From Pachypanchax playfairii (lineage: Eukaryota > Chordata > Actinopteri > Cyprinodontiformes > Aplocheilidae), in NCBI GenBank assembly GCA_006937955.1, contig SSNP01000005.1:2660472-2724471 (forward strand): DNA of 64,000 nucleotides, in the 5' to 3' direction. Shown here in pieces: positions 49,701 to 58,400 of this stretch (within the stretch, counting starts at the first letter, position 1; every line of letters starts with the position of its first letter). A program made the translations under genes and the position numbers. The notes under the pieces are model-generated. The model saw nothing but the letters and a program-made list of their open reading frames with translations, did no database searches and was not told the origin of the DNA.

Positions 49701-51792
49701 TTTTTCCAAGGTAGTTTCACAACAATCCAAGCTATGAAACATGTGACTGCAACATCTCACATAAATGAGTCCCATAACAATGACTTAACAACTCCCAGGA
49801 GGGATGAAGGGTGTCGGGGAGACTTAAACAATCCTGATCATGATTTTGTCCCAATAACAAGTTCCAAATAACCTTCAGATCTGATGAAGTCTTTTGGATT
49901 AAAGGGGAAACATGTTGTTGTTTTTAGAACTCTTGGATTCTCGTGTCCTGGATGACCGTGAATCTACATAAACATACTAACGTGTCTTTATCCAGATGTT
50001 ACAGCAGCAGTTACATTCAGGGTCGCAGAAATAAGCTACTTGCATCATATCTGAAACAGAAGTAAAGCCGTGTAAAAGTTCTCTGCAAGAATCAAGAACC
50101 AAACAAGTGATACAAGATGTTTTTGTGTCCAGTTCTTTGGATATTATTGGACTGATGTCCAAGTGCACATGACTCGACTGTCCAGAGCAGAAAACAAGTC
50201 CAATCTTTCAAGGTGCTACATGCTGCACTAGTATTCCCTCTCAGGTCTCTGCACTGCCATAACTGTATGCTGGATACTAACTTGAACTGTATATTTAATT
50301 TAGGATTTATATTTGAGTGGATACTCAGACCCTTATCTCATGTGGACCTTTAATGCACTCCCTCTCCTGTGGCTCCAGTTTTCCCCGTGAACCTTATTTG
50401 CATCCTGGTTGGATGGAGTTTTTGGAGAATCTAAAAAAAAATCTAAACTTTGAGATCAGTGATCAGCTCTGGTCGCTCCCAAGATGATCTCAGGGAAAGT
50501 TGTTGTTGCAAATCAAATGGTGTGTGCGTACATTTAGACTACAAGAGGAAGTGGGTCACGGCGTCTCTGGGGAACCAATCTGGTAGCCTGAACCTTCTTT
50601 CCATCATACATGTTTAATAATGGATTGTAACATTTTGAAAGGCTCTATCATTTCACATGAAATAAAAAAAGAAAAATGAATTACCAAACCCATTTACATG
50701 GGAGGTTCTACACACCATAAACTGATCATCTACACACAGATTTAGTATATTCACGCTTTATGATCACAGTGCATTAAACATTTTATTCTACAGAGAAAAA
50801 GGAAAAAATGGCAAAATGGGATCCTGCAAAATGAGTCTAATATAGAAACTATCCATCAATAGTTTCTCAGCTTTTTAGAAAAGATTCAAGTAAAATTCCT
50901 TGTGACTGATCAAAATCTAGTCAGCTGTTCCAGATTGGGAGTTTATTAGTTTATTGTATTTTTCTTAATAGCGTGTTTTTTTCTGAGCCACACAGCTCTC
51001 TGTTGTGATTAACATCCGGGTGGGGCTGTGTCTAATTTGCTCTCCTTATCCAGGCTGCATGAGTAAAAGTCAAATCCTTCAGTCTGTGTGGAGAGAGGCT
51101 CCTCCTGCAGCATCCAAACACATGCTCTCGCGCGCGCGCGTGCACGGATCGGAAACGCTTTCTGGTGCTAATGGATTCAAACAGGTTCACAGTTCACACT
51201 TGCGCTTGTATCTGTAGTGAACTTGAAACTGTGACAACTTGTGTTTTGTAGATTTTATTTCTTTCACTTTTAGATGTGCAAACAACCCCCACCCACTCTT
51301 TGTGAACTCACAATAAAAGCACAAAGAAGTCCAAAAAATGTGCAGTTATTTTGAAAAATAGTTTGAAGTCAATGCTGTTTAGGTATTCTGTTTAAAACAC
51401 ATCCACTTTACGTCAGTATTTCAGCTTGTATTATTTAATACTTTATCTTAAAACATAGCTTTTCCTCTCACAGTTGTGAAGATCAGCTGCTGAAATAAAA
51501 TGCTTGATCGTGTTTAAAAATTAAAATCTGCTCACTGCTTTTCTAAAAATAAAACTTCTTGTTAACCTTTCCCCGGAGCTCAGTGCGTCTCAAACCGTTC
51601 ATTTAAGCAGAACACCATGATGTTTGTGAGTGAAAGAGCCTGACCTGAGTCCGTGTGGCGTGGTCTGGCCAAGTCCCTGAAATAATAGATGAAATCCAGG
51701 CAGTTGTCATCCTGCACCTCTCCTTTGGAGCACAGATCTGAGAGCAGTTCCAGCGCCTTTCGACAAATCTCATCCTCTCTTTCTGCAGGCAT
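23825..51792 (-). CDS. syt9: syt9, synaptotagmin 9 (complete; 8 coding exons, 527 codons)
   Basis: Synaptotagmin 9 is a vesicle membrane calcium sensor for regulated exocytosis. The eight exons join in phase to 527 residues. The short N-terminus has Cys10, Cys21 and Cys31, as in the SYT3/6/9/10 subgroup. One span is at about 53-76, followed by KLCW, a likely palmitoylated site. The linker holds [15 protein letters not shown] and [12 protein letters not shown]2A (about 234-361) keeps Asp264, Asp270, Asp322, Asp324 and Asp330. C2B (about 366-500) keeps Asp396, Asp402, Asp456 and Asp458, a polybasic run [12 protein letters not shown] and the HWHPL motif. [18 protein letters not shown] and the N-terminal [15 protein letters not shown] favour SYT9 over SYT3, SYT6 or SYT10. 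The tail is longer than in mammals. Confidence 0.95.
27092..27380. mobile_element. hAT-type MITE, 289 bp, degenerate
   Basis: It begins CAGTGGTTCGCACCTTGAGC and ends in the inverted counterpart (minus strand CAGTGATTCACAACTGGAAG), the terminal pattern of fish hAT elements. Flanking 8-mers TTATAGGT and TTATATAT match at 6 of 8 positions, consistent with an aged hAT target duplication. No transposase is inside, so it is non-autonomous. Confidence 0.6.
27500..27680 (+). mobile_element. LINE 3' tail fragment
   Basis: GACCCTCTTGAAAACGAGAT, then CATCTCAAGGGATTTATCCT and an AAATTAAATT tail, is a familiar 3' end of fish non-LTR retrotransposons. No coding part remains. Confidence 0.6.
28122..28184 (-). 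other. syt9: Possible alternative 3' end of syt9 (intron-retained tail)
   Basis: Reading past the exon 7 donor adds 20 residues ([20 protein letters not shown]) before TAA at 28124-28122. AATAAA overlaps that stop codon (28121-28126). A transcript ending here would have a short, different C-terminus. Confidence 0.3.
28185..28314 (-). CDS. syt9: syt9 exon 7, end of C2B
   Basis: [40 protein letters not shown], then LIE. A GAG|GTAGTT donor lies after 28185, phase 0. The frame stays open past the donor for 20 codons to a stop at 28122, a possible alternative end. Confidence 0.92.
28400..28571 (-). CDS. syt9: syt9 exon 6, C2B core
   Basis: [40 protein letters not shown] and LIAVMDYD. The polybasic strand binds acidic lipids and SNAREs. 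Acceptor TTTTCAG, donor GTTTGT, split Arg codon, 172 nt. Confidence 0.97.
28925..29065 (+). repeat. Fragment of the tRNA-like dispersed repeat, plus orientation
   Basis: AGTTTACATGTTCTCCCTGT, then TGTCTATGTGTCAG and CAGGCCCCGCCCTCCCTTAT, are the mid and 3' portions of the repeat also found at 2,195 and 53,228. It lies in syt9 intron 5, between exons 5 and 6. Confidence 0.55.
29658..29778 (-). CDS. syt9: syt9 exon 5, start of C2B
   Basis: Residues 362-401 run [20 protein letters not shown] and [20 protein letters not shown], identical in style to SYT9. Acceptor CCTTATAG, donor GTGGGC, phase 1 out, 121 nt. It follows a 13.2 kb intron. Confidence 0.96.
29779..33514. other. syt9 intron 4, first part, no gene recognised
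   Basis: AT-rich intron sequence. The stretch 31,100-31,640 is more complex and GC-richer than its surroundings and may be a conserved non-coding element, but this cannot be tested here. Confidence 0.55.
33515..33743. mobile_element. Palindromic hAT-type MITE with intact 8-bp target duplication
   Basis: The element is 33,523-33,735 (213 bp). It starts CAGGGGTGTCCAACTCCAGG and ends GGGCACCCCTG, with long imperfect inverted arms of about 75 bp each (for example TCTGCTTCAACACACCTGAT against ATCAGGTGTGTTGAAGCAG). Both flanks are ATTTACAT, an exact 8-bp duplication typical of hAT transposition. It carries no coding sequence. Confidence 0.93.
34000..34905 (+). mobile_element. LINE copy with large internal deletion
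   Basis: The left part translates as an endonuclease start: [26 protein letters not shown], a TGA where Trp is expected, then [13 protein letters not shown]. This passes without a frame break into the extreme C-terminal part of ORF2 ([20 protein letters not shown]), so the reverse transcriptase is deleted. The 3' end reads AATTTCCCTTCGGGGATTAA, then AATAAAG and TTTGA repeats at 34,880-34,902. The left boundary is approximate. It is in syt9 intron 4, antisense to the gene. Confidence 0.8.
34415..34768 (+). pseudogene. Chimeric LINE ORF remnant (endonuclease piece joined to ORF2 tail)
   Basis: A 117-codon open frame made by the internal deletion: about 30 residues of endonuclease-like sequence, then the ORF2 C-terminus ending near LPVHT. 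It lacks all reverse transcriptase motifs. Function is not implied. Confidence 0.6.
35090..35205 (+). mobile_element. LINE or SINE 3' tail remnant
   Basis: TACAGCACTTTGGTCAGTCT, then TTTTTAAGTGCTTTATAAAT and AAAGTTGGCTTGG, is a common 3' end of fish retroelements. No coding sequence is attached. Confidence 0.6.
35210..37690. other. syt9 intron 4, middle part, no gene recognised
   Basis: AT-rich. It includes the E-box palindrome at 35,664-35,675. No exon or element boundary was recognised. Confidence 0.5.
37702..37741. repeat. (CA)20 microsatellite in syt9 intron 4
   Basis: Perfect dinucleotide tract followed directly by the octamer ATGCAAAT. Confidence 0.96.
38888..38901. promoter_or_regulatory. 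Perfect palindromic X-box (RFX site) in syt9 intron
   Basis: GTTACCATGGTAAC is a full palindrome and an exact RFX-family consensus. Occupancy is unknown. Confidence 0.5.
40785..40797. promoter_or_regulatory. X-box (RFX site) in syt9 intron
   Basis: GTTGCCTAGCAAC fits GTNRCC, one-base spacer, RGYAAC exactly. Confidence 0.45.
42971..43511 (-). CDS. syt9: syt9 exon 4, linker end and C2A domain
   Basis: The largest exon (541 nt, residues 181-361) carries [36 protein letters not shown] and the whole C2[40 protein letters not shown] and [20 protein letters not shown]. All five C2A calcium-binding aspartates are present. Donor GTGAGA, phase 0. Confidence 0.97.
43722..43939 (-). CDS. syt9: syt9 exon 3, cytosolic linker
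   Basis: Residues 109-180 start [12 protein letters not shown] and contain [17 protein letters not shown] and [13 protein letters not shown], the SYT9 linker. The first codon is GTG, so no start is implied. Acceptor TTTGTAG, donor GTTAGT, split Arg codon, 218 nt. Confidence 0.94.
44217..44547. mobile_element. hAT-type MITE, about 330 bp, in syt9 intron 2
   Basis: TAGGGATGCA opens and TGCATCCCTA closes the segment as exact inverted ends, and inside are the usual CACCGATACC, TCGGGATCGG and GTATCGGTAAAATACTC patterns of a family common in fish. No clear target duplication remains. It is non-autonomous. Confidence 0.7.
44609..44784 (-). CDS. syt9: syt9 exon 2, membrane span
   Basis: Residues 50-108 begin [20 protein letters not shown] and [12 protein letters not shown], close to SYT9 DISVSLLTLVVTACGLALFG. 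Acceptor CTGTAG, donor GTAAGG, 176 nt, phase 0 out. Introns 1 (6.9 kb) and 2 (0.7 kb) flank it. Confidence 0.95.
46626..46681 (-). other. G-rich tract on the syt9 sense strand (possible G-quadruplex)
   Basis: On the minus strand this 56-bp stretch holds many runs of four or five G separated by one to three bases (GGGGGTGAGGGGTGGGGG). It would sit in the syt9 pre-mRNA, intron 1. Confidence 0.7.
49690..49970. repeat. Possible dispersed repeat in syt9 intron 1
   Basis: TCTGATGAAGTCTTTTGGAT, then GGGGAAACATG and TCGTGTCCTGGATGACCGTG, resemble an interspersed motif often seen in fish genomes. Boundaries were not found. Confidence 0.4.
51129..51147. other. Alternating CG tract (Z-DNA prone)
   Basis: CGCGCGCGCGCGTGCACG alternates pyrimidine and purine throughout and lies about 500 bp inside intron 1 from exon 1. 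CpG-rich sequence of this kind is rare in this AT-rich window. Confidence 0.7.
51645..51792 (-). CDS. syt9: syt9 exon 1, with start codon
   Basis: Residues 1-49 start [17 protein letters not shown] and contain [16 protein letters not shown], matching mammalian SYT9 CQDFIYHLRDRARPR. The ATG at 51792 has G at -3, and no in-frame ATG lies upstream. Donor GTCAGG, phase 1, 148 nt. Confidence 0.93.
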
Positions 51793-52260
51793 TGCCCTCC
51801 AGCATCTTCTAACTGCTCCTTCTGATCCTCCTCCTCTCTTTGCCACACACTCTCTCACGCACTCACACACACAATCACTCAGTCATACAAAACCTCAACC
51901 AGTGTAAAGACGCACGACTACACCCCTGGATAGTTTGTGCGCGCTCAACGCATCCGCGAAATCTGCTGAATCTCGGACTGACCGAAGTTTAGGTAAGTCT
52001 CAAACAGAAACACGAGGTTTAAAATGTTCCGTGAGAAGTTTCTTTTGGTTTCAAATAATCCCTGTTCGCATTGCTTTGTTGCTCGGGCTGCAAACCAAAG
52101 CTCCCGCTCTTGTCCTCCTTCCTTTCTTCCCTTCACCTTCCTCGCCTTTACGCTTCCTTTCTTCAGTCTTTTGTGACCGAAGCTCAGTGATGCTGCTGAA
52201 TCACTTCGTCTCCAGGCTTCAGCAGCGCCAGTCAAGGTCCTTGAATGAATACGCGGCTTT
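51793..52260 (-). promoter_or_regulatory. syt9: syt9 5' leader and promoter region (CpG-richer)
   Basis: Composition is richer in G, C and CpG than elsewhere, as expected near a transcription start. Two very short upstream frames are present on the minus strand: M-T-E-stop at 51,875-51,886 and M-R-stop at 51,945-51,953. No TATA box was recognised and the transcription start is not fixed. A 188-codon plus-strand frame here (51,935-52,501) has no family resemblance. Confidence 0.5.
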
Positions 52261-52509
52261 CACAGCGCTCATTTCTCAATGCACCGAGATGCAGAGAGAC
52301 AGACAGGAAGTTCTGCCTCCATCAACACCCCCTCCACCTCCACCTCCAAACTATCCAAGGATCAGCCTCAGTCCTCTGAGGAGCAGCCAGCAGAGATTTA
52401 TGCATCACCTCCTCCAGAACAGCAACAAGATTATGAAGCTCTGCACTCTTTGGTCTCATAATCTGCCCTTCACCTGCACCCCAATGCAAACACATATATA
52501 ATGAAGATG

Positions 52510-53225
52510 TATCCACATGTTCTCCAGGATAGCAGATGTTTTACCGAAACACCAAACACCTGAGAGGGGCCACATGAAAGAGCCTAACCTTTACTGACAG
52601 AATGAAGGCAGATAAATGTCAAATTAAAGTCCCAGAGAATGAGTTAATAAAAAGCTTCCCTCCCTGGTTTTTCAGCCCCTTTTTGTGACTATTTCACTCA
52701 CAATTTAAGGAAAGCAACAAATGAAACCATGTTGGTGTTTTATTCTGTTTTAGCTGCATATTCATAAGGAGCAAAGTCAAATTTATGCAGGAGAGTTTAA
52801 CTCAAATCAACTGAAAGATGGCGGAGTAGAAGAGTTTTAAACCTCCACCTAAAAAAAACTGCATTCAGGATCCAAATTATTCAAACCCAAATTATAATTT
52901 TCAAATCTTTTTTTAAACGTATGAGCACCTACCCCTAACCAAAACACTTAAAATCAATATTTCACCACCAAAATAACTCAAAAGACAGATGACATGAAAA
53001 AAAAATTCAACTAAAACAACAAAGTCCTTTAAACGTAACTCTTCATTCTAACTGATGGTTTTGATTATTTGCTCTTAAAAAAGAAGATTCATGATGAAAT
53101 TTCATGCCACTCACCAAACAATGAGAACCTGATGAATTGGACAAGTTTTTGAAATATTTCACATTTCTGCAGATTGCAGTTGTTAGTTCTGTGTCGTGTA
53201 CTTGTTTTTGTAAAGTTTGTCAACT
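52510..53225. other. Upstream intergenic, nothing recognised
   Basis: AT-rich sequence without supportable features. Confidence 0.5.
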
Positions 53226-53227
53226 TG

Positions 53228-53425
53228 TAGATTACACTAGGCTGCACAGTGGCACAGCTGGTAGCACCGTTGCCTTGCAACAGGATAGTCCTGGGTTTCA
53301 AACTGAGGCCTTTATGCATGGAGTGTGCTTCCTGTGCATGTCTGGGTTTTCTCCAGGGACTCAGTATGTCAGGTTAACTGGACACTCTAAATTGGCACAA
53401 CGTGTGTGTGTGTGTCTCACACACC
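53228..53425 (+). repeat. tRNA-like dispersed (SINE-type) repeat, plus orientation
   Basis: It opens GCTGCACAGTGGCACAGCTG with GGTAGCACCGTTGCCTTGCA and a B-box-like GGTTTCAAACT, followed by the usual body (GGGTTTTCTCCAGGGACTC; AGGTTAACTGGACACTCTAA). Same family as 2,195-2,465. Confidence 0.75.
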
Positions 53426-53429
53426 TCAG

Positions 53430-54200
53430 CTGTCTAAAGAAGACAGGTGAATGTTTACATTAAAACAACCAAACTCAAGAGTTTAAATGTCGCTTTTATT
53501 TCAAATCAACAACAGATATGTTGAAAATGTTCAAAGCACCAACGTGTTGTTAAGAGCAGCTAATAGAAACATGAAGAGGTTGAAGAGTTGAAAAGTGTTG
53601 TTCTATCTTTTGGAAATCAGTGGCAGCTGGTGAGTAATTTTTTGGTGGGTGGCTGTGCTTCATCCAAACACTCTCATTATTCATTCCAACGAGAATTAAA
53701 TCAACTACAGATAAATGAATCCAGTCAATTGTTTCAAGAACTCATTTGATTTTTCTTGCCGCCTTAAAAAAAAAAAACACATTTGAAGCAGAAAACTGCA
53801 TAAAACATCAAGTTAAAATCAACTTTTCATTAAGGACAGTCACATGAAACAAAATTTACATTTGTATTCAAATAAAATATCAGTGCGCATATCATTTTTG
53901 GATGTGAAAAATCCTTGTGCAAAATTCCTACATCACTGCACAAAACGCAGCTGAAATAAAACTTTTTAATGGTGTTTTAATGTGTGATGTGTTTTGATAG
54001 ATGCAGCTAATTATCCAACGTGTTGTATCATTTCTCACTGAAAAATTCTGCATCTGCATAACTACATCGAGTCAGCTTTTTCATTGTCCTTGTTTGAGAC
54101 TTTGTTTGGCTTTCTCACCGTTAAACTTCAACTGCTGATGTCATTGTTCAGGATTTTGGATGACTTAGTTTGGAGTTCAGATTTTTTTTCCAATCATTGA
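53430..54200. other. Intergenic, nothing firmly recognised
   Basis: AT-rich. AGTGGCAGCTGGTGAGTAAT near 53,622 hints at a repeat end but no partner end was found. Confidence 0.45.
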
Positions 54201-54209
54201 TCAGATAAT

Positions 54210-54880
54210 AAAATTAACGTGACTGAACATGGTTGTTGTCCTCATCAATCAGTTAAAGCTGATATCCCGAATTTCAAATTGCCTAGCTTAGACTGTCAAC
54301 AAAGTCACAGAACTCTCAGCCCCTCCCGTCGGGTAGAATTCCTAAGCCACACCCCCCCAGGTTTGGAAACACGCCTAGCCCCAGAAGACGACAGAGTGCA
54401 AGACACTGGTCCGCGGTTCATTCAAGTACCGTAACATGGTGGAATCACCGGTAAGTGAAAACAATATAACAACGAACAACTGACATTAATTGTTACTTTG
54501 TCCTGAACCTGACGAGGAACCAGCCGGCGGCTGTTTCTCCTGCTGTCAGATGGTAGAGCGGCGAACACTCCCAGCAGTGGTGTGCTGCAGTAATATGTCT
54601 CAGTTTTTTAGGAGCACAGAAGCCAAATAAATGCGGAAGTCCGTATGTCTGGAGAGACTGTCCAATCATTCCTTCCGGACCGAACCATTTGATTGGTTGA
54701 TGTTTTTAGACAAATACTAGAGAACCACTTAATAATTTTGTTTTCATTTTTTTTTTAATCTTCACAACATATTTTTCTTCATGCTGTGTTAAAACGTTTT
54801 TAATGGGCATGAAAAAAAAAATGTCACACTAATTTGTTATGCAAATTAAGTATAGCAGCTTTAAGCACAAGGTCAGCAGT
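54210..54880 (+). repeat. CpG-bearing segment with exon-like donor; repeat or unannotated first exon
   Basis: A GC- and CpG-richer island (54,310-54,700) in AT-rich surroundings. ATG at 54,436 opens M-V-E-S-P, then a consensus donor GTAAGTG. An ATTGG box is at about 54,693 and the right edge reads TATAGCAGCTTTAAGC. Overall layout resembles the segment at 22.2-22.8 kb, which suggests related dispersed elements, but no alignment could be run. Confidence 0.4.
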
Positions 54881-54889
54881 GAGCAGTCT

Positions 54890-55265
54890 ATCACATCCTC
54901 CACCCAACTGACTTCAGCTCCATCTACAGCTCATCAGATCCACAGAAGACCACCAGACATGGGATTTATTTGTGAACTATGAAGACATTTTTTAAAGATG
55001 AATTTAGAAACATTAGTTTGTAAACTGAAGAGGAATGTAAGTGCAGAAGGAACTCTGACATGGAGTTTTATTTTTTAATCTTGTGCATGACTGTCACTAT
55101 TCACAAACACGGTGATGCCATTAATGTGACGTGAGACGATCCAACAGACTAAAACGAATCCAACAGTAATCAGCGACAACGTTTAATACGTGCAATCAGA
55201 ACATAATCAGCACAAAGATAATCATGTGCATGGCGATGCTTAGTTCATATCATGAGTTTTGTTGT
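54890..55265. other. Intergenic, nothing recognised
   Basis: No supportable feature. Confidence 0.45.
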
Positions 55266-55268
55266 TTA

Positions 55269-55298
55269 TGTGTGTGAGTGTGTGTGTGTGTGTGTGTA
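55269..55298. repeat. (GT)n microsatellite
   Basis: Interrupted GT tract of about 30 bp. Confidence 0.9.
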
Positions 55299-55423
55299 GG
55301 AGTGTGTGGGTGCCTCTACGTCTCTCTTTGTTCAAATCTTTGTACACATGCGCAGATTTTTTTCAAGTGTTTCTGACAGTGTGTACTTTCAGTTTGCACA
55401 TGGATGTCGATGTAAAAGCTTGC

Positions 55424-55449
55424 GTGTGTGTGTGTGTGTGTGTGTGTGT
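55424..55449. repeat. (GT)n microsatellite
   Basis: Perfect GT tract of 26 bp. Frames running through this and the neighbouring GT tract are artefacts. Confidence 0.92.
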
Positions 55450-58400
55450 TTATCCAGAGGTATGTCTGTAGGTCTTGTGAATGTTGGTGAGGTGGATTTA
55501 ACATTTTTTGGGAGAACACTGCCAGGGATTTTATCCAGCCCAGCTGGCTCAGGGGAACTGAAGGCTTCTGTTCAGCCTCCACACCAGTCCCTCTGTTTTT
55601 TACCGCTCTTTATAGAGCAGCATTTACATATGAACTGCTCACTGAGGTTAGAGCAACTTTAACAACTTCCCTGCATCTCAAAACTTTCAACTTTGCACAT
55701 TTCAGTTTAAATGTTTAAACTTTACATATTCGTGCTTGTGTTCACAAATAAACAGCCCAAATTTAGTGACACTTTTGAACATGAGAAGAAGTCGAGCATC
55801 TTCACTCTGCAGGATGATCTGCAACTGCAACTATACTGAATCAAAAGAAATCAAAGAGGGAAAATAAACAAAGTAAAAAATTTCAAGTGAGAATAAAAAA
55901 ATAACAGGATTTGTGAATAAAAAATAAGTTGAACACTTTCAGACACTTTAAATCAACAGACTGGAAACAAAAGAGGAAAAATACCCTCATATAAGAAACA
56001 GAAGTATCCAAATTGACAAGAAGCAAAAAGTAAAACAAAACTTTGAACTTAGAAGAAGGATTTATTTTGTTTTCGTTTGATTCGAGATCCTGATCATCAC
56101 CTAAAGAGAGTAAACACACCACATACAGCCAGAGTAACCTTCATCTCCTTCTTTTTCCATCTTGTTTCACTTTGATTTTTATTCATTTCCTCATTAATGA
56201 TGTTTGGATTTAGAAAATCTCATCAACCCAAAAAGTAGAAGCAGCAAGCTGAAGTAGGAAAACAGTGATGTGTTTGATGGAGGACAGGAACCGATGCAGC
56301 GATGAGCAAACAAGTGAGTCTTTGAAGGCCTTGGCATTTGACTGCAGGATGTGAGATACAAGAATGTAAAAGGAAAGAAATCAGAGGTGATTTTTCTTTT
56401 ACAATGAAGATGGAAAGACTGAAAGAGCCCTGCGAGCTTTTAAACCATTTTTCACTCTGGAGCTTTTATCAACATCAAAACCTTTTTTTTTTTTTTTATC
56501 ACACCTGCTTATATTCAGTCATATTCAACTGCTTTCATGCATGAGGACAAAAAATCCCCTATTTCTTATCAGATCTTAAATTAATTCAACCTCAGATGAA
56601 CAACAACATGTGACACATTAAATCACGTGCTTGTTTCTTTAAATAAAAGCTGCTAACCAGACGTGTTCAGCTGCCTCATGAACTTTAACTCTTCTGCTCT
56701 GTTCTTTGCATAATCTGGATTCTCATGATGTTTATAAAGTCTTTCAATCATACTGTGTGTCTTTGATACATGTTGCTCCACACAGAGTACTTTGTTCTGC
56801 AGGATTATTGCTCTGAGATGAACTCTTCCACCTGTTTATGGTAAAAATGACAATAAAAGCCTCTTGAATCTTGACATGAGAATCATTGAGATTTCATTGG
56901 ACGAGCTTCCAGTTCATGCTAATCAACTATTGATTGCAAGGCTTCTGAGATTTCGTTCTTGTGAGGCTTGGTTCTCATCAGCAGGTGTTTATTGTAATTA
57001 GCAAACTCAAAAAGTTTGATTAGATTCTAACAAACATCTCCAGCTATGTTTTATTGATTGGACTCCGTCTGTCTGCTTGTCCCTTTTGACCCTGATTCTA
57101 ATTAGCGTTGTTGTTTTGTGTGTGTGTGTGTTTTTCTAATTTACAAATTTTTATCATCATAAACGTAATGAACAATTATATTATTTAAAGTTGCTCATAA
57201 GTGGAAAAAAGAAATTCTGATTCCTGCTTGTGAACATGTTGCTTAAACCTTAAGAACTAGAGATTTTACAGGGTCGTGTTAAAAAAGAAAATACATTTAA
57301 ATGATTTTTGGTTTTTTTAGAGAAACTTTGATGCAGCAGATTGTCACAGAAACTCAAATAACTGAAAGAGTTTAGTTTAAGATAAATGGCAGCGTAAAAA
57401 ATAATGTTGGAGAGGAAAAAGGATGTGAATAATTCCTCCACCAAACTGACTCCCTGATTATTCAGCAGCACGTCTTCCTCCTTGATGTGTCCTGTTATTA
57501 TAACATATTCTCACCAGTCAAGCATGAAACATCTGCAGATAAACAGCTGTCATTTAAACCTGTGTGCCATTCTTGCATCTTTTTGTTTACTGTAATGGCT
57601 TCTTGGCTTGTTTTTTTTTTGCTTTTGTTTGTAAAAAGTAATTCCTTTTAGTTTGATGTGATGGACTGTAACATGGCTGAGTGATTTTAGTATGTTTATT
57701 AGTTGTGACTAAATTGCACATATTTTACATTTTCAACACTGTTTTAGTTTTAGTTTCTTGTTCTGAGGTTTTTGTTTTGAGCTCTAAGTTGAAGAATCTG
57801 TTTCATCCCTCAGATGGAGAGACAAAAGAAGTGAATTTGAAAACAGTGAAATGTTGTGTTGTGTAAAATTGCTGTTGTTGATTCTCTGAAGCTTCACACT
57901 TTCACTTAAAAAAAGATGAAAGGTAAAACGGTTTAGGGTTGAAATTGTGAAGTGAAAATAGAGCAGCACGTCATAAAGTCCGAACAAAATCTGCAACATC
58001 TTCCTGTTAGAACATGAACAGAGAGGCGCTGCATCAGAAGGAGCTCCTCCTGCACAGTAAGTGCCGCCCATCAGTGAGACAGATGTTCGGCGTCATGGAT
58101 GAACTTTTGCCCAGACAGTCATCTCAATGTTTATTGGCCAGGTTCCACATTAATACGGCTGTCTGTGTAAATACTAAAAATTAAGAGATGAAAAGTCTTT
58201 TAATGACAAGCTGAATTAGAAACTGACTCAAGAGACATTTTTCAACATTTTCACTTTCGGAAGACGTTTGCTTTGAGCCAAGATTTCACAGCAGCTCCAA
58301 CAAGAGACTGATCTGCCAACTTTTCCTTGTTGCAGCAGCTAAACTCTCTTCTCATATTAAAAATCATTAAGCATGTGATCCCTTGTGCAGTAACAAAGTC

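Larger units (their letters stand above)
44785..51644. other. syt9 intron 1, 6.9 kb
   Basis: It holds a C-rich tract at 46,626-46,681, a CG-alternating tract at 51,129-51,147, and a repeat-like segment at 49,690-49,970. No exon was recognised. Confidence 0.65.

Noticed and set aside
23825..51792. Assignment of the synaptotagmin to SYT3, SYT6 or SYT10
   Set aside because: The N-terminus, the membrane span with KLCWVP, the linker and the C2B sequence follow SYT9; only the last exon recalls SYT10.
51935..52501. 188-codon plus-strand frame upstream of syt9
   Set aside because: Lies in the GC-richer syt9 leader and promoter, is low in complexity (proline run), and matches no known protein.
55259..55662. 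Cys-Val repeat frames
   Set aside because: Products of GT microsatellites.
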